From an uncultured Bacteroides sp. (GTDB lineage Bacteria > Bacteroidota > Bacteroidia > Bacteroidales > Bacteroidaceae): a stretch of DNA of 64,000 nt. The translations under genes were made by a program, and so were the position numbers. This document shows positions 8,911 to 17,512 of the stretch, one piece after another. The stretch spans positions 62,001-126,000 of the forward strand of contig NZ_CAJULN010000003.1 in assembly GCF_910586915.1 (NCBI RefSeq), written 5' to 3'. Under the pieces are notes generated by a model. The model was not told the DNA's origin, ran no database searches, and saw only the letters and a list, made by a program, of their open reading frames with translations. How positions within the stretch are numbered: position 1 is the first letter of the stretch; each line of letters opens with the position of its first letter.

Positions 8911-10392
8911 ATGGAACATCAACTTACCATTTACAACACGTTAGACAGAAAGAAAGAGACCTTCGTGCCGCTCCACGCTCCCCACGTAGGAATGTATGTG
9001 TGCGGACCGACTGTTTACGGTGACGCCCACCTGGGGCACGCACGTCCCGCCATCACCTTCGACGTCCTCTTCCGTTATCTCACTCATTTAGGATATAAAG
9101 TACGCTATGTACGCAATATTACCGACGTAGGCCATCTGGAACACGATGCCGACGAAGGCGAAGACAAAATTGCCAAGAAGGCCCGCCTGGAAGAGTTGGA
9201 GCCGATGGAAGTTGTCCAGTACTACCTGAACCGCTACCACAAGGCAATGGAAGCGCTCAACGTGCTTTCTCCCAGCATCGAACCGCACGCTTCGGGCCAT
9301 ATCATCGAACAAATCGAACTGGTGCAGAAGATTTTAGACGCCGGCTACGCTTACGAGAGCGAAGGCTCCGTCTATTTCAACGTTGCCAAGTACAACAAAG
9401 ACCACCACTACGGGAAACTCTCCGGACGCAACCTTGACGATGTGCTGAATACCACCCGCGAACTGGACGGACAGAGCGAAAAACACAACCCCGCCGACTT
9501 CGCCCTCTGGAAAAAGGCACAGCCGGAACACATCATGCGCTGGCCCTCGCCGTGGAGCGACGGTTTCCCCGGATGGCACGCCGAATGTACTGCTATGGGA
9601 CGCAAATACTTGGGCGAGCACTTCGACATCCACGGCGGCGGAATGGACCTGATTTTCCCGCACCACGAATGCGAAATCGCGCAGTCGGTGGCTTCGCAAG
9701 GCGACGATATGGTTCACTACTGGATGCACAACAACATGATTACCATCAACGGCACGAAGATGGGCAAGTCGCTCGGCAACTTCATCACGCTGGACGAGTT
9801 CTTCAACGGCACTCATAAGTTGCTGGCACAGGCTTATACGCCGATGACAATCCGCTTCTTCATCCTGCAAGCCCACTACCGCAGCACGGTCGATTTCAGC
9901 AACGAAGCGCTACAAGCATCCGAGAAGGGGCTGCAACGACTGATGGAAGCCATCGACGCACTCGAAAAGGTGACTCCCGCAACGGCTACTTCGGAAGGAA
10001 TCAACGTAAAAGAGCTGCGCTCCAAATGCTACGAAGCGATGAATGACGACCTGAATACTCCCATCGTCATCGCACAACTGTTCGAAGGCGCCCGCATCAT
10101 CAACAACGTCATTGCCGGAAACGCTACCATCTCTGCCAAAGACTTGAAGGTACTGAAAGAGACGTTCCACCTGTTCAGTTTCGACATCATGGGGCTGAAA
10201 GAGGAAAAAGGCTCTTCCGACGGTCGCGAAGCGGCCTACGGCAAAGTAGTGGATATGCTGTTGGAACAACGCATGAAGGCGAAAGCCAACAAGGATTGGG
10301 CTACTTCCGACAAAATACGCAATACATTGACCGCACTCGGGTTTGAGATTAAAGATACGAAAGACGGTTTTGAATGGCGACTGAATAAATAA
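8911..10392 (+). CDS. cysS: Cysteinyl-tRNA synthetase
   Basis: Class I aminoacyl-tRNA synthetase charging tRNA-Cys. The 493-residue length is standard. HIGH-type motif HLGH in CGPTVYGDAHLGHARP with the zinc-binding Cys just before it, the further zinc ligands in GWHAECTAMG and FPHHECEIAQS, and the KMSKS loop as KMGKSLGNF. The C-terminal DALR-type helical domain ends in KDTKDGFEWRL. A MITE-like repeat begins about 48 bp after the stop. Confidence 0.97.
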   Translation: MEHQLTIYNTLDRKKETFVPLHAPHVGMYVCGPTVYGDAHLGHARPAITFDVLFRYLTHLGYKVRYVRNITDVGHLEHDADEGEDKIAKKARLEELEPMEVVQYYLNRYHKAMEALNVLSPSIEPHASGHIIEQIELVQKILDAGYAYESEGSVYFNVAKYNKDHHYGKLSGRNLDDVLNTTRELDGQSEKHNPADFALWKKAQPEHIMRWPSPWSDGFPGWHAECTAMGRKYLGEHFDIHGGGMDLIFPHHECEIAQSVASQGDDMVHYWMHNNMITINGTKMGKSLGNFITLDEFFNGTHKLLAQAYTPMTIRFFILQAHYRSTVDFSNEALQASEKGLQRLMEAIDALEKVTPATATSEGINVKELRSKCYEAMNDDLNTPIVIAQLFEGARIINNVIAGNATISAKDLKVLKETFHLFSFDIMGLKEEKGSSDGREAAYGKVVDMLLEQRMKAKANKDWATSDKIRNTLTALGFEIKDTKDGFEWRLNK

Positions 10393-10439
10393 CGCGCGAT
10401 TCGGTATAAAAAACTCAAAGGTACTTTTACATCTGAAAA

Positions 10440-10620
10440 GAAGGTGTGTCAAAACTCAATTTTTGAAAAGATGAACTTATAATCTGAAAGTTGGGCATCC
10501 TAAAAGACAAAAGAAAGGGTCGTATCATTACTTAATGCAGTGCTTGATACGACCCTTTTAAGTGTTGAAGTTACAATCTGTAACTTTGGAAAGTAGTCAT
10601 TTTAGTTTTGACACACCCTC
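10440..10620. mobile_element. MITE-like element, copy A
   Basis: About 181 bp with terminal inverted repeats: aggtgtgtcaaaact on the left and agttttgacacaccct on the right, matching over about 14 bp. Inside is a strong hairpin with 13-bp arms (aagggtcgtatca and tgatacgaccctt) and a smaller dyad gttac-aatct-gtaac. No transposase frame. The right 108 bp (10513-10620) recur at 12163-12270 with only a few differences. The end sequence suggests mobilisation by a larger insertion sequence elsewhere in the genome; the IS family is not identified. Confidence 0.7.
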
Positions 10621-10631
10621 AACAGGCACGC

Positions 10632-10787
10632 ATGGCCAAGATAACTGCCCGGCTTCAGATAGACAACAATATCTATGATTACCTCAAATACTCATATAAC
10701 TTCGACTCTCCAGAAATCAACAGGAACAAGAAAACGCTCATCTTTCTTAAAACTCTAAGAATCGGAAACATATTTCTTGTAAAATAG
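10632..10787 (+). pseudogene. Short open frame, possible gene relic beside the MITE
   Basis: A 51-codon frame starting MAKITARLQIDNNIYDYLKY that is already open in the MITE end upstream. It has no promoter or ribosome-binding site of its own. Its composition is protein-like (charged and aromatic residues spread evenly), so it may be the 3' end of a gene broken by the element. I do not recognise the family. The stretch from 10788 to about 10920 is GC-richer and could also be debris; no intact gene is seen there. Confidence 0.25.
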
Positions 10788-10921
10788 ACCTCCCTTGATG
10801 CCATGACGGCACCGGCGAGGAACAGCAGTTCGTGCCGGACGGTCAGGGTGGCAGTCCTTCCATTGAACCGGATGCATCCGTTCCGGATAAGCGTCTGAAA
10901 AACAAAGAAAAAAATACAGGT

Positions 10922-10953
10922 TTTGTTTGCTGAATTTTCTTTTTTACATTTGC
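10922..10953 (+). promoter_or_regulatory. Promoter of the beta-propeller lipoprotein gene
   Basis: -33 TTTG at 10922-10925, a 19-nt spacer and -7 tacatttgc at 10945-10953, a full match to the Bacteroides consensus, 28 nt before the ATG. Confidence 0.75.
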
Positions 10954-10980
10954 AAACAGAATATTTAAATCTATATAATT

Positions 10981-12030
10981 ATGAAACAGATTATATTTAT
11001 AGTGTTTTTTTCTGTCTTATTATCAAGTTGTAATTTGAATGGTAATAAGAATACCATAACATTTAAAACAATGGATGTAAAATGTGAACAATTAGATACG
11101 GAATTGTTGATTAACATCGGATGGATTGGATGTATTGATACATTTCTAATAATGACGCATATCACCCAAAAAGACTTTTGCAATGTATATTCAATACCTT
11201 CAGGAATGAAAAAAATATATACTTATGGTTCTTTGGGAAATGGTCCAGGTGAATTCCTACAACCAATGCTCACATATACTTATAAAAAAACATTTGGCTT
11301 GAATGATATCAATACGCAAACCTTAGCTGTAATGTCTTTGAATGATAATGAAAATGGTGTGGTTATTAAAGAATCATCAAGAAATAGAGTTCCTTATAAG
11401 CGTAAAAAAGGAGAACTAAACCCTGCAGATTATAATTTTGTAAAATTGGATGATAAACATTTTGTTTCGCTGTTGTGTGGCAAAGATGGTAGTTTCTTTT
11501 CATTATTAGATAGTAATTTACAACCATTACTGAGATTTGGAGAATCTCCTATTGAAGAAGAAGTGTCTGTGCAATCATCGCGATTGAATCTAAAGGGATG
11601 TTTATCTGCTTATGATGGTAATATGGTGTTTGCCACCAATAAATTACCATATCTTGCAAAATACCATTTAGAAAATAATGTTATGTTAAAAGATTGGAGT
11701 TTCTATTTTGATCAATCGTTTTATAAATGTAAAAATAAAGATCTTCTATTTAGCAAAGAAAGAAGCTTTGGGCAAGTATTGGATTTAGCAATGGATAGCA
11801 AATATATTTATGTGTTATACTTGGATCAACTTTTAAGCGAATATGATTTCAAAGACACAAACAAATCTATGGCAAACAAAATATTGATATTCAATTATGA
11901 TGGAAAGCCTGTTGCTAAGATGAATTTAGATAAAAGAATATATCGAATAGCTTTATATCCAAAAATGAATAAAATAATAGGGTTGGGTAATATGCCTGAA
12001 CCGACTTTAATATTATTAGATAATATTTAA
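10981..12030 (+). CDS. 6-bladed beta-propeller lipoprotein (BF3164-like)
   Basis: A 349-residue lipoprotein with signal peptide and lipobox FFSVLLSSC at the N-terminus. The motif YGSLGNGPGEFLQP and later blade-like repeats (SKYIYVLYLDQLL, NKILIFNYDGKPVAKMNLD) are typical of the 6-bladed propeller lipoproteins common in Bacteroides; the role is unknown, probably envelope binding. The gene is clearly more AT-rich than its neighbours, has its own consensus promoter, and lies alone between two direct MITE copies. These point to horizontal acquisition. No enzyme motif is seen. Confidence 0.75.
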   Translation: MKQIIFIVFFSVLLSSCNLNGNKNTITFKTMDVKCEQLDTELLINIGWIGCIDTFLIMTHITQKDFCNVYSIPSGMKKIYTYGSLGNGPGEFLQPMLTYTYKKTFGLNDINTQTLAVMSLNDNENGVVIKESSRNRVPYKRKKGELNPADYNFVKLDDKHFVSLLCGKDGSFFSLLDSNLQPLLRFGESPIEEEVSVQSSRLNLKGCLSAYDGNMVFATNKLPYLAKYHLENNVMLKDWSFYFDQSFYKCKNKDLLFSKERSFGQVLDLAMDSKYIYVLYLDQLLSEYDFKDTNKSMANKILIFNYDGKPVAKMNLDKRIYRIALYPKMNKIIGLGNMPEPTLILLDNI

Positions 12031-12162
12031 CTTCAAATCAGAGTGGGAATAACCACTCCATTCTCCACCTTGACACACATTTCAACCTGACCTGTCTTTG
12101 CACCGTAACTTTAGCTATTTCGGAAGGCTGTTTTATCCTTTCAATAAATAAGAATAAGTTTT

Positions 12163-12270
12163 GAAAGGGTCGTATCATTACTTAATGCAGTGCTCGATAC
12201 GACCCTTTTAAGTGCTAAAGTTACAATCTGTAACTTTGGAGAGTAGTCATTTTAGTTTTGACACACCCTC
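12163..12270. mobile_element. MITE-like element, copy B (right part)
   Basis: 108 bp matching copy A (10513-10620) with a few substitutions. It keeps the 13-bp-arm hairpin (one arm changed by a T-to-C) and the right terminal repeat ending acacaccctc. The left terminal repeat is not recognisable, so this copy is truncated or diverged. It lies in the same orientation as copy A, ending 5 bp before the thioesterase stop codon. Confidence 0.65.
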
Positions 12271-12274
12271 TTTT

Positions 12275-12682
12275 TTATTTTACCTCGAAGGGTACTTTCT
12301 GCTCTTTCCTGAATACGCTGGATTCGAACACCGCAACCAATTCGCCGTCCTGATTGGTGACATCGACCTGATAACAGCCTGTGCTCCGCCCGATATAGCG
12401 CTCGCGTGCTTCGGCGTAAAGCGTATCGCCCGGTCCGCTGGCGCGCACAAAGGTGATGGTAGACGAGAGCGAGAAGGCAAGTGTGCCGTGCGAGTTGGCA
12501 GCCGCCGCCAGTGCGAGGTCGGCAAGCGTAAAGACGGCTCCTCCCTGTGTACGTGCTCCCGCATTCAGATGTTCAGGTGTTATCTCAAGGCGGGCTTTGC
12601 TGTAGCCTTTGCCTACTTCCATCAGCGTGATGCCCGCCTTTCGGGCAAAGGTGTCCTTTTCAAAAAACTCCTGTGCAGTCAT
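12275..12682 (-). CDS. PaaI-family hotdog thioesterase
   Basis: A 135-residue hotdog-fold acyl-CoA thioesterase. The family pattern is present: NAGARTQGGAVFTLADLA (active-site helix), followed by SSTITFVRASGPGDTLYAEA and the dimer strand GRSTGCYQVDVTNQDGELVA. The substrate is unknown; homologues hydrolyse phenylacetyl- or hydroxybenzoyl-CoA. It is the last gene of a leftward operon, 31 nt after the DUF3108 gene, with no functional link that I can see. Confidence 0.85.
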   Translation of the reverse strand: MTAQEFFEKDTFARKAGITLMEVGKGYSKARLEITPEHLNAGARTQGGAVFTLADLALAAAANSHGTLAFSLSSTITFVRASGPGDTLYAEARERYIGRSTGCYQVDVTNQDGELVAVFESSVFRKEQKVPFEVK

Positions 12683-12713
12683 TCGTTATCGTATCCTCCT
12701 CAAATTCGGTTAT

Positions 12714-13586
12714 CTATTTCTTTATAATGGAAGTCAGCGGATGGCGATTTCCCCGTACATCGTTCAGGAAGGCCTTTGCCGAACCGAAGTTCAGGAACAA
12801 ATCGAGGCGGACGGGAAGATGGTTCAAGTCGTCCGTCACAAAGAAGGTGATGACCTCTTTTTCCTTCCCTTTCCTGTCGTATTCGACCAACGAGAAAATC
12901 AGGCAGCGATAGGTGATTCCGTTTTCGGCCTTCACGTTTTCCTTGCCACGGTAGATAAGCGTCTGCTCTTCCACCTTGCGTCCGGTAGCCATGGGAAACT
13001 TAATCTTCTGCCCTACCTTATAGTCGGCAGGGTCGTACGAACGTGCCTGCGCCAAGATGCTGAGCATATCGTAGATGCAACGGCTGTCGTTCGCTTCGGA
13101 GTCGGCAAACGTCCCGTCGCGGTACGTGCGTTTCTGATTGACATGGCAAAGCCCGTCTTTGTACGAGAACCAGGCCTCATCGACCGTGTAGCGTTTGCCC
13201 TCTTCGGCGCCTTTGCGGAAATAGCGCGGCTCGAGCCGCTCGCCGATGACGCAGGTCAGTGTGTCGCGCATCTTGAAGAAGAAGTCGGCGCGTTTGCTGC
13301 CTATGGCGAGCAAGTTCATCCGGTAGGCAGGTTCCGACTGGTAGGTGGTCGCATGGGTCGTAAGGCTGGCAAGGCCGGCTTTCACCCACACAAACTTCCA
13401 GTTGAAGTATAAATCATACATCACGTGCTCGCCCGACTGGAACGCGTCGTTCTTCGCCTCGCACTGGGCGCCGGCGGGCAGGGCGAAAACCGCCGCCAAC
13501 AGGGCGACGACTGCCATCGCCAGACGGCGCCGAATCCTATCGGCGCCCGTTCCGGCTGTTTCTATCTTTTTTTCTTTTGTCTTCAT
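12714..13586 (-). CDS. DUF3108 secreted protein
   Basis: Periplasmic or envelope protein of the DUF3108 family, function unknown. The signal peptide is RIRRRLAMAVVALLAAVFAL followed by PAGAQ. The mature part begins with FQSGEHVMYDLYFNWKFVWV, the family hallmark, and contains VGQKIKFPMATGRKVEEQTL. I chose the ATG at 13586 because it supplies the positively charged n-region; an ATG at 13517 would lack it and one at 13640 lies deeper in the upstream gene. With this start the gene overlaps the Ig-like gene by 50 bp in another frame, implying coupled translation. Length 290 residues. Confidence 0.8.
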   Translation of the reverse strand: MKTKEKKIETAGTGADRIRRRLAMAVVALLAAVFALPAGAQCEAKNDAFQSGEHVMYDLYFNWKFVWVKAGLASLTTHATTYQSEPAYRMNLLAIGSKRADFFFKMRDTLTCVIGERLEPRYFRKGAEEGKRYTVDEAWFSYKDGLCHVNQKRTYRDGTFADSEANDSRCIYDMLSILAQARSYDPADYKVGQKIKFPMATGRKVEEQTLIYRGKENVKAENGITYRCLIFSLVEYDRKGKEKEVITFFVTDDLNHLPVRLDLFLNFGSAKAFLNDVRGNRHPLTSIIKK

Positions 13587-15450
13587 CTGGTTTTTGTTTT
13601 TTAAGCTCATCCGGTTTCTGTTCGTCCACAGGGGTCGCATGAATATCCCACGGTTGTGTCACGTCCCACAACGCTTTATATTCCAATATCTCCGGATAGT
13701 AGAACACCTCTTCGGGCTGCACGCCTTTGGCAAAGTCGCCCGTGTCCCATTCTCCGTTTCCATTCGTGTCGTTAATCAGCCGGGCGGCGTATTTTCCCGG
13801 ATTCAGGAAGTAGAAATCGACCATTCCGTCCTTCTCCACCCTGCGCGTGCGCACTACCTTGTCTTGCGCGTCGAGCAGTTCGACAAAGGCGGAAGAAGCG
13901 GCGCCCGTCACGTTGAAGCGGAGTGTGAAGTATTCGTCTTCGCTGCGCACCCTGAAGGCTTGCTTTATCTTGTCGGTAAAGAGCCCGTAGATACCGTGGA
14001 AGGCGGTGGAATCTACCTCGAACTCATATTCGAGGGTCGGCTCCCAGTCGTAATAGAAATTGAACTTCTTGCGGTCTATGGAGTCTTGTTCAAACTCGAA
14101 GGGGATATCCTTCCAAAGCGTGTCCGCCTTCTGCCGCAGATGGATGGCGGCAGTGTCGAAGCGGGCTATCGGCTCCTCGAATTTCAGCGAGACGTAACCA
14201 TATACATCCATCGACGAAGGTGCGCCGACACTGACCGGGAGGAATTTCGTCGGTTCCGGCTCCTCCTCTCCGTCTTTCTTTTTCTTCTTTTTCTTCTTCT
14301 TCTCGTCTTCGGGCTCGTTCTTCTTGTACTTCTGCTTCGACACGAGGTTGAGCGTGTCTGTGCGCGGAACCAAGCGGTCGAGCGTATCGGTGTAGAGATA
14401 CGTGAGGCTCATGGCGAGCGTGTCTTGCATGAAGAGCAGGGAGTCTTTCAGCCAGTAGTGGATGGTGTCGTTGCGCCGGCTCTTCTCGATGATAAAGGCC
14501 TCCTCCTCGTCGAAGTTCAGCCCCTTGAGCACGGGCAGCGTGTCGGCCTTGCCCGCAAAATAGAAGCTAAACTTATGGGGCACAAGTCTTTCGGACTTAA
14601 TGAGGTATTGCGAGTAGTTGAGCTCCTTGAAGGCGCGGAGGATGATGTCGTCGGGAAGATAATGCATATACTGCTTCTCCACAATGGTGTCGTACGTCAG
14701 CGAGTCGACCCAAGCGGTGTCCATGCGCGTGCGCTCTTCCATGCGGGGCACAACGAGCGAATCGTGAAAGGCAATCACCTCACTCTTCTGGTTGAAAGCG
14801 AAGTTCTGGTCGGCGTCCATCAGCCCGTAGATGCGGTACTTGCCGGGGGCGATGCCACGGATGGAGAAACGCCCGCGACTATCGGTACGTGCCACGCGGT
14901 CGAAAGGCAGCTTGCTGAAGGCCGAATCGTTGAGGTTGGAATGCAGCCCCACGAGGATGCCTTTGATGGGTTCGAGGTTAGAAGCGTCGAGCACCGTGCC
15001 CGCCACCTCCATCGTGTCGATTTGCGCGCCGGTGGAGAAGGTGAAGGCAAAATTGCCCAACGGATTGCCTTCGTTGTTGTCGACAATGGCGTCGGAGAAG
15101 TCGATGGTATAGGTAGTGTTGGGCTTCAACGAGTCGAGCAGGTTTACCCGTATTCCCTTTCCCACCGCCTTGATTTCGGGCTGCTGTATCTGAGGGGGAG
15201 AGATGACGACTTTCTCGGTGGCTTTCTCCAGTTTGATGTACTCGTCAAAGAGAAGAGATATTTTGGTTCTCTTGCTGTTCAGCGCCCCGGCAGGGGGATT
15301 GCTGCCTACGAAGCGGGGGGGCGTGGTGTCCTCCGGTCCGCCGTTGGGCCGTCCGATACTGGCGCAGGAATAGAGCATGGCTGCCAGCGTCACTACCGGA
15401 AGCAACTTACCGACTATCTGTTTTATCTTTTGATTCTCAAATTGTAACAT
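13537..15450 (-). CDS. Ig-like (Big_5) domain lipoprotein
   Basis: A 637-residue surface or periplasmic lipoprotein. Lipobox AMLYSCASIG, then the Bacteroidetes motif GRPNGGPEDTTPP and an N-terminal Big_5 Ig-like domain (FVGSNPPAGAL ... SLLFDEYI). A carboxypeptidase-regulatory-like fold (GTVLDASNLEPIKGILVGL) follows. A lysine run (nine K after EPEDE) lies near the centre and the C-terminus is very basic (KPDELKKQKPDEDKRKKDR). The ATG at 15450 is preferred over 15489 because it starts the signal peptide. A -7 box (15462-15454) lies 3 nt before it. First gene of the leftward operon. Confidence 0.8.
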   Translation of the reverse strand: MLQFENQKIKQIVGKLLPVVTLAAMLYSCASIGRPNGGPEDTTPPRFVGSNPPAGALNSKRTKISLLFDEYIKLEKATEKVVISPPQIQQPEIKAVGKGIRVNLLDSLKPNTTYTIDFSDAIVDNNEGNPLGNFAFTFSTGAQIDTMEVAGTVLDASNLEPIKGILVGLHSNLNDSAFSKLPFDRVARTDSRGRFSIRGIAPGKYRIYGLMDADQNFAFNQKSEVIAFHDSLVVPRMEERTRMDTAWVDSLTYDTIVEKQYMHYLPDDIILRAFKELNYSQYLIKSERLVPHKFSFYFAGKADTLPVLKGLNFDEEEAFIIEKSRRNDTIHYWLKDSLLFMQDTLAMSLTYLYTDTLDRLVPRTDTLNLVSKQKYKKNEPEDEKKKKKKKKKDGEEEPEPTKFLPVSVGAPSSMDVYGYVSLKFEEPIARFDTAAIHLRQKADTLWKDIPFEFEQDSIDRKKFNFYYDWEPTLEYEFEVDSTAFHGIYGLFTDKIKQAFRVRSEDEYFTLRFNVTGAASSAFVELLDAQDKVVRTRRVEKDGMVDFYFLNPGKYAARLINDTNGNGEWDTGDFAKGVQPEEVFYYPEILEYKALWDVTQPWDIHATPVDEQKPDELKKQKPDEDKRKKDRNSRNGRR

Positions 15451-15453
15451 GAT

Positions 15454-15462
15454 GCAAAAATA
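15454..15462 (-). promoter_or_regulatory. -7 box directly before the Ig-like lipoprotein gene
   Basis: On the minus strand tatttttgc matches TAnnTTTGC and ends 3 nt before the ATG, so transcription would begin at or next to the start codon. No clear -33. Confidence 0.4.
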
Positions 15463-15602
15463 AGCGTTCTTATCCAATATATACCACACTTTCCTGCTAA
15501 TTTATTAAAAATAGAAAAAGGCAGCCTCTACCTATTAAACACCCGACTCGCATTTGTTATTCGTTTTTTTGCCTAAAATAACTATCTTTGTTGCCTGTTG
15601 GT

Positions 15603-15694
15603 TTTGCGTTCCACTATAGTGTTCCGCAAGGGAAACTACAGTGTTCCGTTCGTCCCACTATAGTGGAACGCAAAGACCACCATAGTGGAACGAA
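15603..15694. repeat. Palindromic repeat cluster upstream of the HU-like gene
   Basis: A perfect 19-bp inverted repeat (15603-15621 and 15656-15674, core ttccactatagtg) with two further partial copies (around 15634-15648 and 15678-15692). The four units share the core actatagtggaacg or its complement. The cluster would lie in the leader of the downstream gene if the candidate -7 box tatctttg at 15583-15590 is used. Confidence 0.75.
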
Positions 15695-15769
15695 ATAAAA
15701 CCAGGCAGCAAAACTAATCTGTTCAGTCATATGGGCACATCCATACACTGACACAAAATAATAACGAAT

Positions 15770-16402
15770 ATGAGCATACATTACGACCTTTACGACACGC
15801 CCGACATCCGACAGACAGGCGAAGTACAACCGCTTCATCCCCGCACGGTTTTCAAGGGGACTATCAACCAGGACGAGTTTCTCGACCGTGTACACAAATT
15901 TACGGGAATCAGCCGCAGCCTGTTAGCAGGCGCCATGCACTCTTTTCAGAACGAGCTGCGGAATTTGCTTGCCAACGGCTGGATTGTGGAGATGGGCGAC
16001 ATCGGCCACTTCTCGGTATCACTGCAAGGGCCGCCTGTGATGAACAAGAAAGAGGTGCACGCACAGTCCATCAAACTGAAAAATGTCAACTTCCGGGCAG
16101 GCAGCCGGTTTAAGAAAGAGATAGGCTGGGAGCTCAAACCCGAACGCGGAGCCTCCCTTACCCGTCCGCAGGGCAAAGGACGCAGCGAGGAGGAGTGCCT
16201 GGCAATCATCAACGAGCATTTCAAAAGCTATCCCTGCATGACCCGCACCGACTACTCCCTACTGACGGGACACAACAAGAAGCGTGCACTTGCCGAACTG
16301 AACGCCTTTATCGGGCAAGGGGTGCTGATGCGTTACGGAGTAGGCAAACAGGTGGTGTACGTGAAAGGAAGGGAAGAAAACAAGGGGTTGATAGCGCCAT
16401 AG
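15770..16402 (+). CDS. HU-like DNA-binding protein with C-terminal extension
   Basis: A 210-residue Bacteroidetes HU-like protein: after a short N-terminal strand, the HU-type domain runs from about residue 30 to 125 (DEFLDRVHKFTGISRSLL, GWIVEMGDIGHFSVSL, NFRAGSRFKKEIG). The C-terminal part (residues 140-205: HFKSYPCMTRTDYSLLTGHN) resembles a winged-helix segment. It likely binds DNA as a nucleoid or structure-specific protein; the partner is unknown. It has a long leader carrying the palindromic cluster. Confidence 0.8.
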   Translation: MSIHYDLYDTPDIRQTGEVQPLHPRTVFKGTINQDEFLDRVHKFTGISRSLLAGAMHSFQNELRNLLANGWIVEMGDIGHFSVSLQGPPVMNKKEVHAQSIKLKNVNFRAGSRFKKEIGWELKPERGASLTRPQGKGRSEEECLAIINEHFKSYPCMTRTDYSLLTGHNKKRALAELNAFIGQGVLMRYGVGKQVVYVKGREENKGLIAP

Positions 16403-16443
16403 CGTTAAAAAGCATTAAGCGATGTGGGGTTAAGGGCTTTCTT

Positions 16444-16477
16444 CCGTGTATTTACTATTGATTATGAAAATACACGG
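16444..16477. repeat. Hairpin abutting the start of the retropepsin-like gene
   Basis: Perfect 10-bp arms ccgtgtattt (16444-16453) and aaatacacgg (16468-16477), the second ending at the base before the ATG at 16478. There is no T-run. It could stop transcription from the HU-like gene weakly, or hide the ribosome site if 16478 is the true start. Confidence 0.5.
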
Positions 16478-17512
16478 ATGAAAGCAATACACGTAATAAC
16501 ACCAAAAAATATGCAACACTATTATCTAATACTCACCTCACTGATTTTACTGGTTTCCTGTTCTCCAAAACAAGAAACCACTTACTACTTCAAGGAACAG
16601 GAAGAGGAAGGATGGCTTATTCCTGTCCGTATAGGAGAAGAGAGTTACGATTTTTTATTTGATACGGGAAGCAGCAGTTCTTGTATTGAACAGAAAATTG
16701 CCTTAAAACTTAAGCTACAAACAATAGATTCATCACTGGTTTATAGAGAAAAATACAAAGAAATCACATATCATGACCTGACTGAAAAAATCACATTCAG
16801 CATTGCAGATACTCCGATGAATCTATCTTTTTATATAAGTGACCGCAATATTATTGGAATGGATATTATAAACAAATATCATTGGATGTTCGAGCGTTCT
16901 AACACGACTTTTCAATTGCAGGAGAAAAAGATTCCAATACAAAAACGTCCGTCAGACATCGTCTATAAGAAAAAGTACTATTTTAATGATGCAAAAATAC
17001 GGATTCCTATTGTTGATTTATTAATCAATGACACAATTTCCATCCCTTTATTATTTGATAGTGGTGATATTCAAATAGATGATTTTTCTTATAATGATGA
17101 ATCTATCGCAACAGTGCTCCCTGTCATAAAATTAAAGTTTTATGATGATATTTCCAACAATGGCTTCTTTCAATATGTATTTAAAACGTATGGTAAGGAT
17201 GCGATTATATATTATGCAAATCCACGTTTCTTTTTTTGGTTAGAGCCTATAATTATTGACAAGCTGCCTCCTTCCTGTTTTTATATGTCAACAAATACAG
17301 ATAGTATATATAAAACAACTCAAAATCATAAATATATAGGAGCGCTGACTTGGCATTTTATCCGTCAATTCCGTACTTTCTCTATCGATCCGGAGAAGCG
17401 GGAGTTTACATTTACAGTATCTCCCGAAGATAGCAGCATTGTAAAAAAATCCAATCCCAAAGAGATAGAAACATTAAAAAGTAAACGAAACATTAAATTT
17501 ATATACTTATGA
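16478..17512 (+). CDS. Retropepsin-like aspartyl protease lipoprotein
   Basis: A 344-residue predicted lipoprotein (LILTSLILLVSCSPK). It carries two aspartic-protease-type motifs, FLFDTGSSSSCIEQ near residue 50 and PLLFDSGDIQID near residue 190, each followed by a strand-rich segment; Bacteroides has a family of such clan AA lipoproteins. Whether it cleaves peptides is not shown. The ATG at 16478 provides basic residues before the hydrophobic segment; 16511 is the alternative and would avoid the hairpin. The next gene overlaps it by 4 bp (ATGA), so the two form an operon. Confidence 0.75.
   Translation: MKAIHVITPKNMQHYYLILTSLILLVSCSPKQETTYYFKEQEEEGWLIPVRIGEESYDFLFDTGSSSSCIEQKIALKLKLQTIDSSLVYREKYKEITYHDLTEKITFSIADTPMNLSFYISDRNIIGMDIINKYHWMFERSNTTFQLQEKKIPIQKRPSDIVYKKKYYFNDAKIRIPIVDLLINDTISIPLLFDSGDIQIDDFSYNDESIATVLPVIKLKFYDDISNNGFFQYVFKTYGKDAIIYYANPRFFFWLEPIIIDKLPPSCFYMSTNTDSIYKTTQNHKYIGALTWHFIRQFRTFSIDPEKREFTFTVSPEDSSIVKKSNPKEIETLKSKRNIKFIYL

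Noticed and set aside
13345..15447. A 700-codon open frame on the + strand
   Set aside because: It lies antisense to the Ig-like lipoprotein and DUF3108 genes, which have clear signal peptides and family motifs. The + translation is rich in R, V, H and F without domain motifs, as expected from a shadow of GC-rich codons.
15603..15694. Possible second recombinase-controlled invertible segment
   Set aside because: The spacing between the 19-bp arms is only 34 bp, there are extra partial copies, and no recombinase gene is adjacent.
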